This document shows positions 1 through 8,211 of a stretch of 11,389 nt of DNA, in pieces (position 1 is the first letter of the stretch; each line of letters starts with the position of its first letter). The position numbers and the translations under genes are program-made. The notes under the pieces are model-generated. The model was not told where the DNA came from, ran no database searches, and worked only from the letters and a program-made list of their open reading frames with translations. The stretch comes from Candidatus Thorarchaeota archaeon (GTDB taxonomy: Archaea > Asgardarchaeota > Thorarchaeia > Thorarchaeales > Thorarchaeaceae), in the NCBI GenBank assembly GCA_016840385.1, contig JAEOSL010000113.1:1-11389 (forward strand), read 5' to 3'.

Positions 1-83
1 ACACTCTCTTGAATCTCAACAAGTTTCAGAGAGCTCTTACTTTGCATGTCCAACTGTTGTGCACCGGTCCCAACCTCTTTCAT
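1..83 (-). CDS. Possible N-terminus of a gene running off the left edge (unknown)
   Basis: Reading leftward from an ATG at 83-81, 27 codons stay open to the window edge, starting MKEVGTGAQQLDMQSKSS. A second in-frame ATG at 47-45 starts MQSKSSLKLVEIQES. The peptide is polar and has no signal sequence; I do not recognise a family. An AT-rich TATA-like element lies at 107-100. It is about 20 bases before the first ATG, slightly short for a leaderless start, and about 55 before the second, which would leave a short leader. The frame follows the M28 operon on the same strand after a 47-base gap. An open frame this short can occur by chance, so the support is position, promoter-like sequence and lack of a stop. 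Confidence 0.3.
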   Translation of the reverse strand, partial: MKEVGTGAQQLDMQSKSSLKLVEIQES

Positions 84-99
84 AACAAAATAGGTTTTG

Positions 100-107
100 A
101 ATATTTA
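100..107 (-). promoter_or_regulatory. TATA-like element between the M28 operon and the left-edge frame
   Basis: On the minus strand the sequence reads TAAATATT, close to an archaeal TATA box. It lies in the short gap after the M28 gene stop and before the possible start codons at 83 and 47. It would give the left-edge gene its own promoter. This is inference from composition and spacing only. Confidence 0.25.
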
Positions 108-130
108 CCACATGTATACCCTGAAACTGT

Positions 131-1957
131 CTATCGTCTTCTGTACAAAAATATAGAAACCAACACTAACACAATAATGCTTCCTGTAAGAATAGCTGGT
201 GGAATTACTAGATTCATAGGTATTGCTTCTGCGATATTCGGATCTGTTCCTGCACGATATTCTTCAAGATTAGTAGCAAAGTCATTGTCTGGGTCTTCTG
301 CTGCGTCATCTATGGATGGATCCAGACCATTTTCTATTTCCCATTTATCCGGAATTTTATCATCATCTGAATCGACAAGGAACGGATGACTACCCCCCTC
401 AAACTCCTCAAGATTTGTAAGAGAATCACCATCTTCATCTCCTGATGCATCACTTGAATCAAGTGGGTCAAGACCATATTCAATCTCCCAATTATCCGGA
501 AGTCCATCCGAATCCGAATCTGCTGATTCCCAATTTGTACCGATGATCATTTCATATGCATCTGGAAGCGTATCTGAGTCGTGATCTGAGGAGAATAGGC
601 TTGCATCGAACCAAAATTCTTCACTGTCAGTAATACCGTTATAGTCTATATCTGAATCATAAGCCCATGATATTTCGCACCCTATCGTTGTTCCTCTGTG
701 ATTGTACACTAACAAGTGATAGATTCCCTGACCTCCAACTGGTGTTTCAAGGACAATCGATGATTCCCAAGGTGATGAATCATCGAAAATGACTTCATCA
801 ATTAGATTTCCCTGCGGATTATAGATTCCAAAAGTTGCTCCTCCACTCCACCAACGACTTGTCACATTGATTGAGGTTGCTTTTGTCATAGTCATGTAGA
901 AACTTCTTTCCTGATCGGGCGGAAGTGAGAAAGAAGAGTCACCAGTGATTGGTTTTTGATAGGCTCTTGATTGAGCGAATGCGATAGCTGCGCCAATTGA
1001 CTTGACTGCTTCTGCAGCGATACCATAATCGTAAGCTGGATTATTCCACACATCCGTGGATTGATGATACCATTCATCATGAGTACCACCGCTCTCAGCA
1101 GCAAATAGTGATGAACCATATCCCTGTGTAATGAACGATATATGATCTGAGCGAAACCAAGCTGAAAATTCACTCGCAGGTACCTGCTCAATTATGTCGT
1201 TTCCATAAGCCATGCTCATCTGTGCTGTAAGGTCTGCCCAATAATGACCGAATTGATAGAAACCCTCAGGATACACCATAAGAACTGTTCTGTCATTCGG
1301 GTCTGGAACTAGAAGCATATCAACATTGTAATGCACTAGCAGTTCAATATCTCGACTTCTGAACTCCTCAGCTACTTCACGTGACCCTCTAAGACCAATC
1401 TCTTCTGCATTCCATGCTCCAAAATAGATGTCCAAGGGCCACTCATATCGGGACATAACACGAGCAATCTCAAGCATTGCTGCAATACCTGTACCATCAT
1501 CATTAGCCCCTGGTGCATCTGGAGCGCTATCGTAATGACCACCTATCAAAATGGCTGGGGCATCTACTGGAAAATATCCTGGAAGTTTCCCAACTACTGA
1601 TTGGTATGTTCCAATGACCTCGACCTCGATTCGACCACCCGAAACACTAGAGAGTTCCTCTGCAATGTATTCTCTAGCTTCACCATTCTGTTCACTATAT
1701 TGTGTAGGTTCAGCAATCCATCGGGAACCATTTTCTGTCACTATTCTAACATAATCTCTGAATGAATCCTGCGAAATCCTTGTCCAGATGTCCCAAGAAA
1801 GGTCCTCTCCATACACTCTATCAAGAATTCCACCTTCTGAAAGAATACTCTGAGTACTTTGAAGGATTGGTTCTGTCTGAGCAGGAATTTGTACTATCCC
1901 AATTGAAGAAACTAGCAATGATAGAAAAATGATAGATACGCATACCTGTTTCTTCAT
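131..1957 (-). CDS. Secreted, membrane-anchored M28-family zinc metallopeptidase with TSP3-like calcium repeats
   Basis: A 608-residue surface protein. Residues 1-26 are a signal peptide (MKKQ, hydrophobic core, cleavage near PAQ). The M28 aminopeptidase-type domain covers about 60-330 and keeps all expected residues: H141 and D143 (GGHYDS), bridging D153 (GANDDGTG), general base E184 and ligand E185 (NAEEIG), D213 (YNVD) and H272 (SDHISF). A beta-sandwich resembling PPC domains follows at about 340-435. Next come Asp-rich TSP3-like calcium repeats at about 433-575 and a membrane helix at about 583-604 ending in RRR. It is predicted to hydrolyse peptides outside the cell with two zinc ions; the substrate is unknown. 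I chose the ATG at 1957 over an in-frame ATG at 2014 because it is preceded by AGAGGT with 6-base spacing, starts a proper signal peptide, and lies 10 bases after the stop of the upstream paralog. That arrangement indicates an operon. Confidence 0.9.
   Translation of the reverse strand: MKKQVCVSIIFLSLLVSSIGIVQIPAQTEPILQSTQSILSEGGILDRVYGEDLSWDIWTRISQDSFRDYVRIVTENGSRWIAEPTQYSEQNGEAREYIAEELSSVSGGRIEVEVIGTYQSVVGKLPGYFPVDAPAILIGGHYDSAPDAPGANDDGTGIAAMLEIARVMSRYEWPLDIYFGAWNAEEIGLRGSREVAEEFRSRDIELLVHYNVDMLLVPDPNDRTVLMVYPEGFYQFGHYWADLTAQMSMAYGNDIIEQVPASEFSAWFRSDHISFITQGYGSSLFAAESGGTHDEWYHQSTDVWNNPAYDYGIAAEAVKSIGAAIAFAQSRAYQKPITGDSSFSLPPDQERSFYMTMTKATSINVTSRWWSGGATFGIYNPQGNLIDEVIFDDSSPWESSIVLETPVGGQGIYHLLVYNHRGTTIGCEISWAYDSDIDYNGITDSEEFWFDASLFSSDHDSDTLPDAYEMIIGTNWESADSDSDGLPDNWEIEYGLDPLDSSDASGDEDGDSLTNLEEFEGGSHPFLVDSDDDKIPDKWEIENGLDPSIDDAAEDPDNDFATNLEEYRAGTDPNIAEAIPMNLVIPPAILTGSIIVLVLVSIFLYRRR
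233..661 (-). repeat. TSP3-like calcium-binding repeats coded in the active M28 protein
   Basis: The coded stretch (residues about 433-575) repeats a unit of the form DxDxDGLxDxWExxxGLDP. Examples are [19 protein letters not shown] and [19 protein letters not shown], interleaved with DxDGDxLTNLEEF-type units. The spaced Asp/Asn residues match thrombospondin type 3-like calcium loops, which usually form a rigid stalk between a catalytic head and a cell anchor. The last unit ends just before the C-terminal membrane helix. Confidence 0.75.
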
Positions 1958-1963
1958 TTTATG

Positions 1964-1969
1964 ACCTCT
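1964..1969 (-). promoter_or_regulatory. Ribosome binding site setting the start of the second M28 gene
   Basis: AGAGGT on the minus strand lies 6 bases before the ATG at 1957 and overlaps the TAG stop of the upstream gene (1970-1968). It decides the start codon and suggests translational coupling of the two M28 paralogs. Confidence 0.7.
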
Positions 1970-3821
1970 ACGATAGCATTTCTTTGTTCTTCTTTCGAAT
2001 GAAAAAATATCCAACTATTGGAATGATCACAAGTAACGGAGATGAAAGCCATATCATTGGACCTAATCCGAGATTGCTAATGGTTGGGTCAGTCCCAGCT
2101 TCATACTCTTCAAGGTTAGAAATACCATCATTGTCCTGATCGAGAGCCGCATCATCGACCAAGGGATTCAACCCGTAGGTCAATTCCCAGAGATCATCAA
2201 TTTTATCGCCATCAGAATCCTTGGAAAATGGGTTTAGTCCACCTGAATATTCCTGTGCATTTGTGAGTCCATCCCCATCAGCATCTTCATTCCCATCAGC
2301 TGCATCATTAGGATCGAAACCCATATCGATCTCGTATTTATCGTCCATTGTGTCACTGTCAGAATCTTCACTGTTCAAATCTGTTCCAAGAAAGATTTCA
2401 TCTGCATCGGACAGATTGTCATTATCTTGATCTGCTGTGAAATAGCTCTGGGGTAACCAATATTCGTTCTTATCAAGAACTCCATTTCCATCAATATCAG
2501 AATCGTATGTTATCGAAACGTCGTATCCAACAGAGCCATAGTGTGTATTTTCTATATATAGCCGATACAGCCCCTTTGTCGTTAGTAGCTCATTGAATAC
2601 TTCTGTAGGTTCCCAAGCTGAGGCATTGTTGGAAGTATAAACCTCTATTAGATTGAAATCAGGACCAACTAGATAGAATGTTGATGAGCCACCAAACCAA
2701 CGAGATGAAATATTGACAGTTGTTGGAGTGGAGATAACAAACTTTACCAATTCGAATCTTCCTGGACCGTTTGAGAACTCATACTCAAGTGTTGTAGGTG
2801 CTCCATACCTTCGACTCATTGTGAATGCGATACTTGCTCCAATAGCAGTAGTCGCTTCCCTCCCAAGAAAGTAGTCAAAATCTGCATTATTCCAAAAATC
2901 GGCTGGTGTGGACGTTGTACCATCAGCATTTCTTCCAGATTCATACAGGCAAGTTATCCCTGTGAAACCATCTTCGAAAAAGGAGTAATGATCTGAACCA
3001 CCCCATAGTCCAAAGCTAGTATGTGGGACTGGAGTGACGACACCTGCACCATGATTGTTGCTAATCATTGCGACCGTTTCAGCCCAATACTGTCCTTCGT
3101 GGTATTGCGTTAAAACTAGAGGTCCTTCCTGTGAATATCCGATTTGTATCAGTTCATCCGGTTCACCATCTGGATCTGGTAATAGAATTGAATCTACATT
3201 GTACATCGTTAGGATTTCAATACCCTGAATTTGGAATAGGTCCGCGACTTCAGGGCTTCCTGACCGTGGGATGAATGTAAAGAACGAATTGAATGCGATG
3301 AAATAAATGTCAAGTGGCCAATCATATTTTGATAGCATCCTTACCAATGAAAGCACTGAAGCAATTCCACTGCCGTCCGCATTTGCACCGGAAGAACGTT
3401 CTGCACTATCATAGTGAGCTGATATCACAATTACAGGGTTATCTCCTGGTAAGTAGCCCGGTAATCTTCCCACTATATTATAATGTGCTCCTACAAGATT
3501 GACTTCAATTCTGCCATTAGATAGTGACTCAAGTTCCTGAATCAGGTAATTTCTTGCTAAATAATTTGCACCTTGAGTAGCACCCGTTGAATCGAATATG
3601 TATCTGGAGCCATTCTCCGTGAATTTCGCCACTAAATCCCTATACTGTGTAGTCGATAGGTCGCTATAGATTTCATCTGCGACGTTTTCACCATATATTC
3701 GTCTTACAGAAGGTTCAGCCGCGAGAAGCGCATTTTCCTCTGGAGCAAGTACATCTTCAGAATAGACTGGTGGAATCATGATCATGAGTCCAAGAAAAAC
3801 GTATACCCACAGTCGTTTCAT
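1968..3821 (-). CDS. Secreted M28-fold pseudo-peptidase with TSP3-like repeats, membrane anchored
   Basis: A 617-residue paralog of the next gene in the operon, with the same layout: signal peptide 1-21 (cleavage near VYS/ED), M28 fold about 55-335, beta-sandwich about 345-440, TSP3-like calcium repeats about 440-580, membrane helix about 588-608, then a basic tail RKKNKEMLS. It keeps H136 and D138 (SAHYDS), D210 (YNVD) and H278 (SDHYSF). The bridging Asp is Ala148 (GANADG), and the catalytic Glu pair of the paralog (NAEEIG) is replaced by NSFFTF, with two residues inserted nearby. Without a general base and two ligands it should not be a normal two-zinc peptidase. A binding or regulatory role beside the active copy is inference. 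I start at the ATG at 3821, which opens the signal peptide [10 protein letters not shown]; the frame extends upstream to an ATG at 3980, but that adds a non-signal leader inside the divergent gene. No clear ribosome site precedes 3821. Confidence 0.88.
   Translation of the reverse strand: MKRLWVYVFLGLMIMIPPVYSEDVLAPEENALLAAEPSVRRIYGENVADEIYSDLSTTQYRDLVAKFTENGSRYIFDSTGATQGANYLARNYLIQELESLSNGRIEVNLVGAHYNIVGRLPGYLPGDNPVIVISAHYDSAERSSGANADGSGIASVLSLVRMLSKYDWPLDIYFIAFNSFFTFIPRSGSPEVADLFQIQGIEILTMYNVDSILLPDPDGEPDELIQIGYSQEGPLVLTQYHEGQYWAETVAMISNNHGAGVVTPVPHTSFGLWGGSDHYSFFEDGFTGITCLYESGRNADGTTSTPADFWNNADFDYFLGREATTAIGASIAFTMSRRYGAPTTLEYEFSNGPGRFELVKFVISTPTTVNISSRWFGGSSTFYLVGPDFNLIEVYTSNNASAWEPTEVFNELLTTKGLYRLYIENTHYGSVGYDVSITYDSDIDGNGVLDKNEYWLPQSYFTADQDNDNLSDADEIFLGTDLNSEDSDSDTMDDKYEIDMGFDPNDAADGNEDADGDGLTNAQEYSGGLNPFSKDSDGDKIDDLWELTYGLNPLVDDAALDQDNDGISNLEEYEAGTDPTISNLGLGPMIWLSSPLLVIIPIVGYFFIRKKNKEMLS
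2082..2504 (-). repeat. TSP3-like calcium-binding repeats coded in the M28 pseudo-peptidase
   Basis: Residues about 440-580 contain [74 protein letters not shown] and [13 protein letters not shown]. They match, unit by unit, the repeats of the active paralog. Retention of these calcium loops contrasts with the loss of the catalytic residues and suggests that surface display is still selected. Confidence 0.75.
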
Positions 3822-3929
3822 AGTTGTTTTCGTTACAAAACCACTGATGAAGCTTCGCCTACCAGCAAAGGATTTGTATTTCAAACCCTTTAATACAGTT
3901 AAAGCCCGTAACAGGATGGTTGGATAACA
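3822..3929. promoter_or_regulatory. Divergent intergenic region between the M28 operon and the pseudo-HD gene
   Basis: These 108 bases separate two divergent genes and must hold both promoters. On the plus strand TTTAATA at 3889-3895 is about 35 bases before the ATG at 3930, suitable for a TATA box with a leader of roughly ten bases. For the minus gene only a weaker A/T stretch is seen, about 60-70 bases before 3821. No operator-like palindrome was noticed. Confidence 0.3.
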
Positions 3930-5204
3930 ATGCCCGTAACTGATTTCCCCTCGGTCCTTCAGATTAAGGATCCAATCCATGGATACATTGAGCTCTCGGA
4001 AGTTGAGCGTGATATCATTGATATGAAAATCTCTCAGAGATTGCGGTATATTCGTGGTCCTGCAGGATTGTCATTGGTTTATCCTGGTGCAGATATTTCA
4101 TTGATGGGGCGAACCCTCGGATTCGTTCACATGGCTAGAGTCTTCCTTGAATACATTGGAGGTACTGCCGAAGAGATACAGAAAGGTCGTCTTGCTGCGC
4201 TATTACGAATGCTGGTAAACGGTCCTTGGTCTAATGTTATGGAGGAGTATCAGACTGTTCGTGGTGCGCCACCTCTCAAGCTAACTAAAGCCATGCTCGA
4301 TTCCACTCCAGTTGGTGATGTGATTGAAAAACATGGTTTCACGAGATCTGAAATTCAAGATGTTCTTGAGAAGGGTGTGCCAGTCAAAGGTCTCCGGTTA
4401 GATATCCTGAATTGTCCAATAAATCCTGAACTTATTGATGACCTTGCACGGGATTCTTATTTTGCAGGGGTTGATTACGCACAACTCGAGTTTCATAGAC
4501 TATTCAGCTCGACCCGTATAGCAAAGAACAAGATTGCAATTGAAAGGAGTTCTCTTTTCACCTTAGAATCATATCTATCTGCAGCAGTAAACATGTTTGA
4601 TGCAGTCTATTTCCATAAAACTGTGCGAGCGGCAGAGCTTATGCTCTTACGTGTTTTAGATGAAGCTGGTTCACAGCTATTCCCTGATCCTGTCAAGAAT
4701 ACTGTGGATTATTACAATTTTGATGATTTAACAATACTACATAGACTTCTACATGTTGGTTCGGATGAAACAGAGGAAGTACGTTCTGCAAGTCGAATCT
4801 TCTCTGATTTCAATAAGCGATACCTGATTAAACTAGTCAGCGCAAGAGCGATTTCTGATCCAACATTTCTGAAGAAATTATCAACGCCCGATGGAATCTA
4901 TTCAATTGAAAATGAGATTGCAGAGGATGCTGGAATCGATGTGAAGAATGTCTACGTTGATTTCCCTGATAGACCATCTGTAACATTCTATCCAGGAAAG
5001 TTTGACCTTGATGAGATAGCACTATTCGAACGCGGATCTGGTGGTTACGAATTTTGGAAAGTTAGCGACACTAGTCCTATGGCTCGAAGTTTCTCACGAA
5101 TTCTCCGGCCTGTTCGTGTCTATACTACACGTGGTTATCGGTCAAAATTGAAGAGCTCTGCAGATAAGGTACTTGAGAGTGTAGATCCAGCAGGTAGTAG
5201 TTGA
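3930..5204 (+). CDS. HD-domain (SAMHD1/dGTPase-like) protein lacking the HD metal ligands
   Basis: A 424-residue protein without signal peptide or membrane helix, presumably cytosolic. The N-terminal 200 residues match SAMHD1/YwfO-type phosphohydrolases: [11 protein letters not shown] at 12-22, QRLRYIR at 36-42, VYPGA at 50-54, LGFVHMAR at 63-70, [10 protein letters not shown] at 174-183. In active relatives HTRFEHSLG, LLHDIGHGPFSH and DxDRxDY carry the metal and active-site residues. Here these read ISLMGRTLG (56-64), [12 protein letters not shown] (91-102) and NPELIDD (165-171). Using SAMHD1 numbering, H167 becomes R61, H206 becomes R93, D207 becomes M94 and D311 becomes E167, so the whole quartet is gone. 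The fold is probably kept, while dNTP or other phosphohydrolase activity is unlikely; a binding or scaffold role is inference. The C-terminal half (about 205-424) is helical then mixed, as in the family, and contains a plausible YVDFPDRPS segment. The ATG at 3930 is upstream of the conserved IKDPIHGY motif by an ordinary distance. Confidence 0.85.
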   Translation: MPVTDFPSVLQIKDPIHGYIELSEVERDIIDMKISQRLRYIRGPAGLSLVYPGADISLMGRTLGFVHMARVFLEYIGGTAEEIQKGRLAALLRMLVNGPWSNVMEEYQTVRGAPPLKLTKAMLDSTPVGDVIEKHGFTRSEIQDVLEKGVPVKGLRLDILNCPINPELIDDLARDSYFAGVDYAQLEFHRLFSSTRIAKNKIAIERSSLFTLESYLSAAVNMFDAVYFHKTVRAAELMLLRVLDEAGSQLFPDPVKNTVDYYNFDDLTILHRLLHVGSDETEEVRSASRIFSDFNKRYLIKLVSARAISDPTFLKKLSTPDGIYSIENEIAEDAGIDVKNVYVDFPDRPSVTFYPGKFDLDEIALFERGSGGYEFWKVSDTSPMARSFSRILRPVRVYTTRGYRSKLKSSADKVLESVDPAGSS

Positions 5205-5264
5205 GTAAGGCTTCAGTTTCAAATGCGCAATGCATAATACCGTCTAATCCAATGAGTGGATGTT

Positions 5265-5270
5265 AGGTGG
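5265..5270 (+). promoter_or_regulatory. Ribosome binding site deciding the start of the 161-residue membrane protein
   Basis: AGGTGG at 5265-5270 lies 5 bases before the ATG at 5276 and matches the archaeal anti-Shine-Dalgarno sequence. A GTG at 5267 in the same frame lies inside this site, so it is unlikely to be the start. Confidence 0.6.
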
Positions 5271-5275
5271 GCATT

Positions 5276-5761
5276 ATGATTGAAGAACCTAAGAGTGCTT
5301 TTGAACAGATAGCATCCGATCAAAATTTCTTGATGATTTTGGCTGGAGCGATTATCTGGTTTGTGGGATCGTATGTTGGAATATTTCAACCACTCTTCGT
5401 TTCCACGGGCTTTGTACTGGTCTGTTTTTATACAACACTTACATCACTAACAAGACCTGTTGCCAAAGCATGGCCAGGATTGCTTCTCGGTGGATTGTTT
5501 CAGATCATTGGTTATTACTTGTTGTTTATTCCATTTATTGGTTGGGCACTTGGCCCAATACTTATCGTGCCGGGTGGAGTGATGATAGTCTTTTTTGCAA
5601 TTCCTCTTGCTCTCCAACAAGGTGAGCTGCCAGTTATTACAAGATTGCAGAAGCTTATCGAATCCAAAAGGAAAGAAGAAGAAATAGAAGATATCGAAAC
5701 TGCGGATCCTGTCGAAGAAGACGAAGCAATGGTAGATGAGGATTTCAAAAGTAATGACTGA
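5276..5761 (+). CDS. Small four-helix integral membrane protein with acidic C-terminal tail (unknown)
   Basis: 161 residues from the ATG at 5276, which is preceded by AGGTGG. Four hydrophobic segments are visible at about 18-37, 39-57, 67-87 and 90-112, with small loops; GGLFQIIGYYLLFIPFIGWALGP has the Gly/Pro-rich look of tightly packed helices. After an amphipathic stretch (LPVITRLQKLIESKRK) the last 30 residues are strongly acidic (EEEIEDIE, EEDEAMVDEDF), probably in the cytosol. I do not recognise a family. It begins 71 bases after the pseudo-HD gene and ends 102 bases before the first zinc-ribbon gene, all on the same strand. The gap downstream contains a good TATA box, so it may be transcribed apart from the zinc-ribbon gene. 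Confidence 0.8.
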   Translation: MIEEPKSAFEQIASDQNFLMILAGAIIWFVGSYVGIFQPLFVSTGFVLVCFYTTLTSLTRPVAKAWPGLLLGGLFQIIGYYLLFIPFIGWALGPILIVPGGVMIVFFAIPLALQQGELPVITRLQKLIESKRKEEEIEDIETADPVEEDEAMVDEDFKSND

Positions 5762-5817
5762 TTGATGATTGCAACAATATACTCGTCTAAGATTTGCTTA
5801 AGAGCCAAAGATTCACA

Positions 5818-5823
5818 TTTATA
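5818..5823 (+). promoter_or_regulatory. TATA box of the first zinc-ribbon-array gene
   Basis: TTTATA at 5818-5823 in an otherwise mixed sequence. Transcription would be expected to start near 5845-5850, just before the AGGTG site at 5852-5856 and the GTG start at 5864. The order and spacing of TATA, Shine-Dalgarno site and start codon fit an archaeal promoter with a short leader. Confidence 0.45.
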
Positions 5824-5851
5824 GGTATCAATCAATATTGACCTCCACCTT

Positions 5852-5856
5852 AGGTG
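5852..5856 (+). promoter_or_regulatory. Ribosome binding site supporting the GTG start at 5864
   Basis: AGGTG lies 7 bases before GTG 5864. No earlier in-frame ATG makes sense, and the encoded MFSCKKC aligns with MFVCKKC, also from GTG, in the paralog. Confidence 0.6.
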
Positions 5857-5863
5857 TTAAGCT

Positions 5864-8140
5864 GTGTTCTCATGTAAGAAATGTCGTGAACCTCTATTCA
5901 TTCGAACTGCTGAGATGAAGGATCGAATCCTTACACTCGAAACTCAATGTCTCAATGGTCATAAGAGTGCAAGAAGAATTTCTGATCACCAGATTCAAGA
6001 AATGGGTTCTGAGATTTTCAAGAAGATGTTCATTTGTCTTGACTGTGGATCAAATATGTCTCTGGTTGGAACTCGACTCCAAGGATCAAAAGTTGAAGGA
6101 TTACTCCTCTGTCCAAGACACGGAGTTAAGAAACGTGAATTTCCTAAATCCCTTTTACCTACAATTGAACTAACAGCTTCAGAGATTGACAGTCCTAGAG
6201 CAATAATTGATTCTTTCAGATGTTCTCAGTGTGGTCTCATCTATGCTGTCCATGAGATGGAAAAACGTGGAGGATTGATAGAACTTGATACTCGTTGTGC
6301 CAATGGCCACCGAGCACAGAGATTTCTACCAGAGAATGTTGAACCAACCTTGCTAAAGAAGATTCTACAGCGAGTAGTTCATTGTGATAAATGCGGTCTA
6401 CCGGGTCATATTACAAACGTTGAAGGCCGTGGAAATACTGCTCGTGTCCATTCTTCATGTCCAGTTCATGGGATCACAAAGAAAGACATTCCTCATTCAT
6501 CCTTAGATTTACTCAGGGAAGCTGTGTCAGAGATTCCTGAGGATGCAGTCTTACAAGCTACACTGACATCTCGAGAATGTCGTCGACCCTTGGCTGTTCG
6601 TGCAATTGAAGATACTAAGTCAGGATACCGACTGAAATGTATTTGTCCTGGTAAAAAGCATACGACAGAAAGGATTCTTCCATTGACCTGGAATGAACCT
6701 GTTGCAAAGAGAATGACAAGGGCAATGTTGACTTGTGATGAATGTGGACAATTGACTTCCATCCTGAATAAACGGAAGAGCGGTAAGAAAGTGAGTTTCC
6801 AAATTGTATGTCCAAATCATGGTGTTATGCAGCGAGAAGCCCCACCATCTGTTTTCAATATAGTTTCAGATTACGAAGAAAAGATTGACCACGTTCCATC
6901 AATAGTTCGCAGTTTGAGTTGTGAAAAGTGTAAAATGCCACTCACTCTTCGTGATGTTGAGGAACGTAGAGGACTTATCGAGTTTGATGTAGAGTGCCAA
7001 AATGGTCATCGAAGTAAGAGGTTGTTCAAGCCGGGTCTTGATTCAGAAACCCTCGTCAATCTATACAAACGATTCTATCAGTGTCCTGAATGTTACGAAC
7101 AACTAGAACTCGTCTATGTTGAACCTGGAGCAAGAGAAGACAGGGTCGTTCAACTCTGCTCTATTCATGGGAAGTTTGTATTTGATATTCCTCCAGATCA
7201 CGCGAAAGCCATGCAGATTGCCTATGAAGAGATTCAAGCTGATAAGAGTAAACCCCCTGTTGAAGCACCAGAGCCTGAACCACCGGTAACTCTTGAAGTA
7301 GAAGCTGAACCAATCATGTCGGCAGAATCAGGTGTGAAGGTGATGCGTGGTTGTGAGATTGTTGGAGGTAAATTCGACTACAAGGTCAAAGTGCTCAACA
7401 ATAGTGGTTATGTGATTACTAATGTGACTGTTAGTATTGTGGCTTATCCCGTTGATTGTTTGGAACTCGCAGGTGAGAATGTAAAGTCCATATCTCGAAT
7501 TGAGGTGGGTGGCTTCCGCAGTCCTCAATTTACATTCTATCCGAGCAAGGATTGTGTCCAAGGAAAAGTCGTTGCAACTGTTTCATACATTGACTTCCTA
7601 GATCAACTTCATACAATAAGTGTTGAACCTTATCTAATCCGTTCAGTTTGTGATTTGTTACAACCCTGCAAGAAGACATCACAAGATTTCGATCTGATAC
7701 TCACAGGTCTCGAAAAGACCCAGCAAGAGCAAAGTCTGGACTGGAATGCTCAAGTATTGTTCACAAAGGCAGAGAAAATACTCCCAACAAAGAACTTCCA
7801 TGTGGTCGATACTGAGGAACATATTCTAGCTGGAGAGTTCATTGGAACGATTCGCGGATATGCTGAAGGCAAGTATACGAAGAACAAGGTTGCAGTTGTC
7901 ATTATGATAGTAGGTCCTGAAAATGGACGTCACTCAATTATCAAAGTCCAAGCTCTTGGTGAGGATGTATCAATGCTGCCAACAACAATTGACGAACTTG
8001 CAGATACAATGGACTCATGGATATGCCTACGATGTGGTGCACCTCTTGAACCTGAACAGGTTGAAGAGATTGGTCGTCGGTTACCGATTCGATGTAAATA
8101 CTGTACTCATACACTTACAATTGCTCTCTATCTACAGTGA
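5864..8140 (+). CDS. Eight-zinc-ribbon array protein with beta-sandwich, platform-like domain and C-terminal ribbon
   Basis: A 758-residue protein with no signal peptide or membrane helix. Residues 1-440 hold four alternating pairs of zinc ribbons. Type A is CxxC...C-x-NGH and type B is CxxCG...CPxHG. Ligands: A1 C4/C7/C29/H33, B1 C58/C61/C83/H86, A2 C120/C123/C145/H149, B2 C174/C177/C199/H202, A3 (degenerate) S236/C239 with C259/C261/H266, B3 C291/C294/C316/H319, A4 C353/C356/C378/H382, B4 C407/C410/C432/H435. A Pro/Glu linker (462-484) leads to a beta-sandwich at about 490-600 (LNNSGYVITNVTV motif) and an alpha/beta domain at about 606-716. A last ribbon has C721/C724 and C744/C747. I recognise the ribbon type but no named family; the ribbons may bind protein or nucleic acid. 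The GTG start is supported by AGGTG and by alignment with the paralog at 9039. The sandwich plus alpha/beta order resembles appendage domains of coat adaptors, by layout only. Confidence 0.85.
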   Translation: MFSCKKCREPLFIRTAEMKDRILTLETQCLNGHKSARRISDHQIQEMGSEIFKKMFICLDCGSNMSLVGTRLQGSKVEGLLLCPRHGVKKREFPKSLLPTIELTASEIDSPRAIIDSFRCSQCGLIYAVHEMEKRGGLIELDTRCANGHRAQRFLPENVEPTLLKKILQRVVHCDKCGLPGHITNVEGRGNTARVHSSCPVHGITKKDIPHSSLDLLREAVSEIPEDAVLQATLTSRECRRPLAVRAIEDTKSGYRLKCICPGKKHTTERILPLTWNEPVAKRMTRAMLTCDECGQLTSILNKRKSGKKVSFQIVCPNHGVMQREAPPSVFNIVSDYEEKIDHVPSIVRSLSCEKCKMPLTLRDVEERRGLIEFDVECQNGHRSKRLFKPGLDSETLVNLYKRFYQCPECYEQLELVYVEPGAREDRVVQLCSIHGKFVFDIPPDHAKAMQIAYEEIQADKSKPPVEAPEPEPPVTLEVEAEPIMSAESGVKVMRGCEIVGGKFDYKVKVLNNSGYVITNVTVSIVAYPVDCLELAGENVKSISRIEVGGFRSPQFTFYPSKDCVQGKVVATVSYIDFLDQLHTISVEPYLIRSVCDLLQPCKKTSQDFDLILTGLEKTQQEQSLDWNAQVLFTKAEKILPTKNFHVVDTEEHILAGEFIGTIRGYAEGKYTKNKVAVVIMIVGPENGRHSIIKVQALGEDVSMLPTTIDELADTMDSWICLRCGAPLEPEQVEEIGRRLPIRCKYCTHTLTIALYLQ

Positions 8141-8211
8141 CAGAAATATCGTCTATTGTAAGTTGGACATAATTGGGTATCGAGTGGACTTCGTACACAA
8201 TAGGATTATCG
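8141..8211. other. Convergent intergenic gap with a weak inverted repeat
   Basis: Seventy-one bases lie between the ends of the first zinc-ribbon gene and the minus-strand membrane protein gene. CTATTGT at 8153-8159 pairs with ACAATAG at 8197-8203 across a 37-base loop. No strong T run is seen, so a two-way terminator is possible but not supported beyond this. Confidence 0.2.

Noticed and set aside
9..389. Plus-strand frame of 126 codons opposite the end of the active M28 gene
   Set aside because: It is antisense to the calcium-repeat region, whose Asp/Ser-biased codons create long open frames on the opposite strand. The peptide is Ser-rich with no domain character.
1958..2014. Extension of the active M28 protein to an ATG at 2014
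   Set aside because: It overlaps the end of the upstream paralog, whereas ATG 1957 has a well-placed AGAGGT and opens a signal peptide.
3822..3980. N-terminal extension of the pseudo-peptidase to an ATG at 3980
   Set aside because: It would overlap the divergent HD gene and hide the signal peptide that begins at 3821. The added 53 residues look like non-coding translation.
5515..5835. Minus-strand frame of 106 codons
   Set aside because: It is antisense to the membrane protein gene; the Ser-rich composition is a shadow of the acidic tail codons.
8153..8203. CTATTGT/ACAATAG pair as a bidirectional terminator
   Set aside because: A 7-base match with a 37-base loop and no T run is weak in AT-rich DNA, so it is only noted within the gap.
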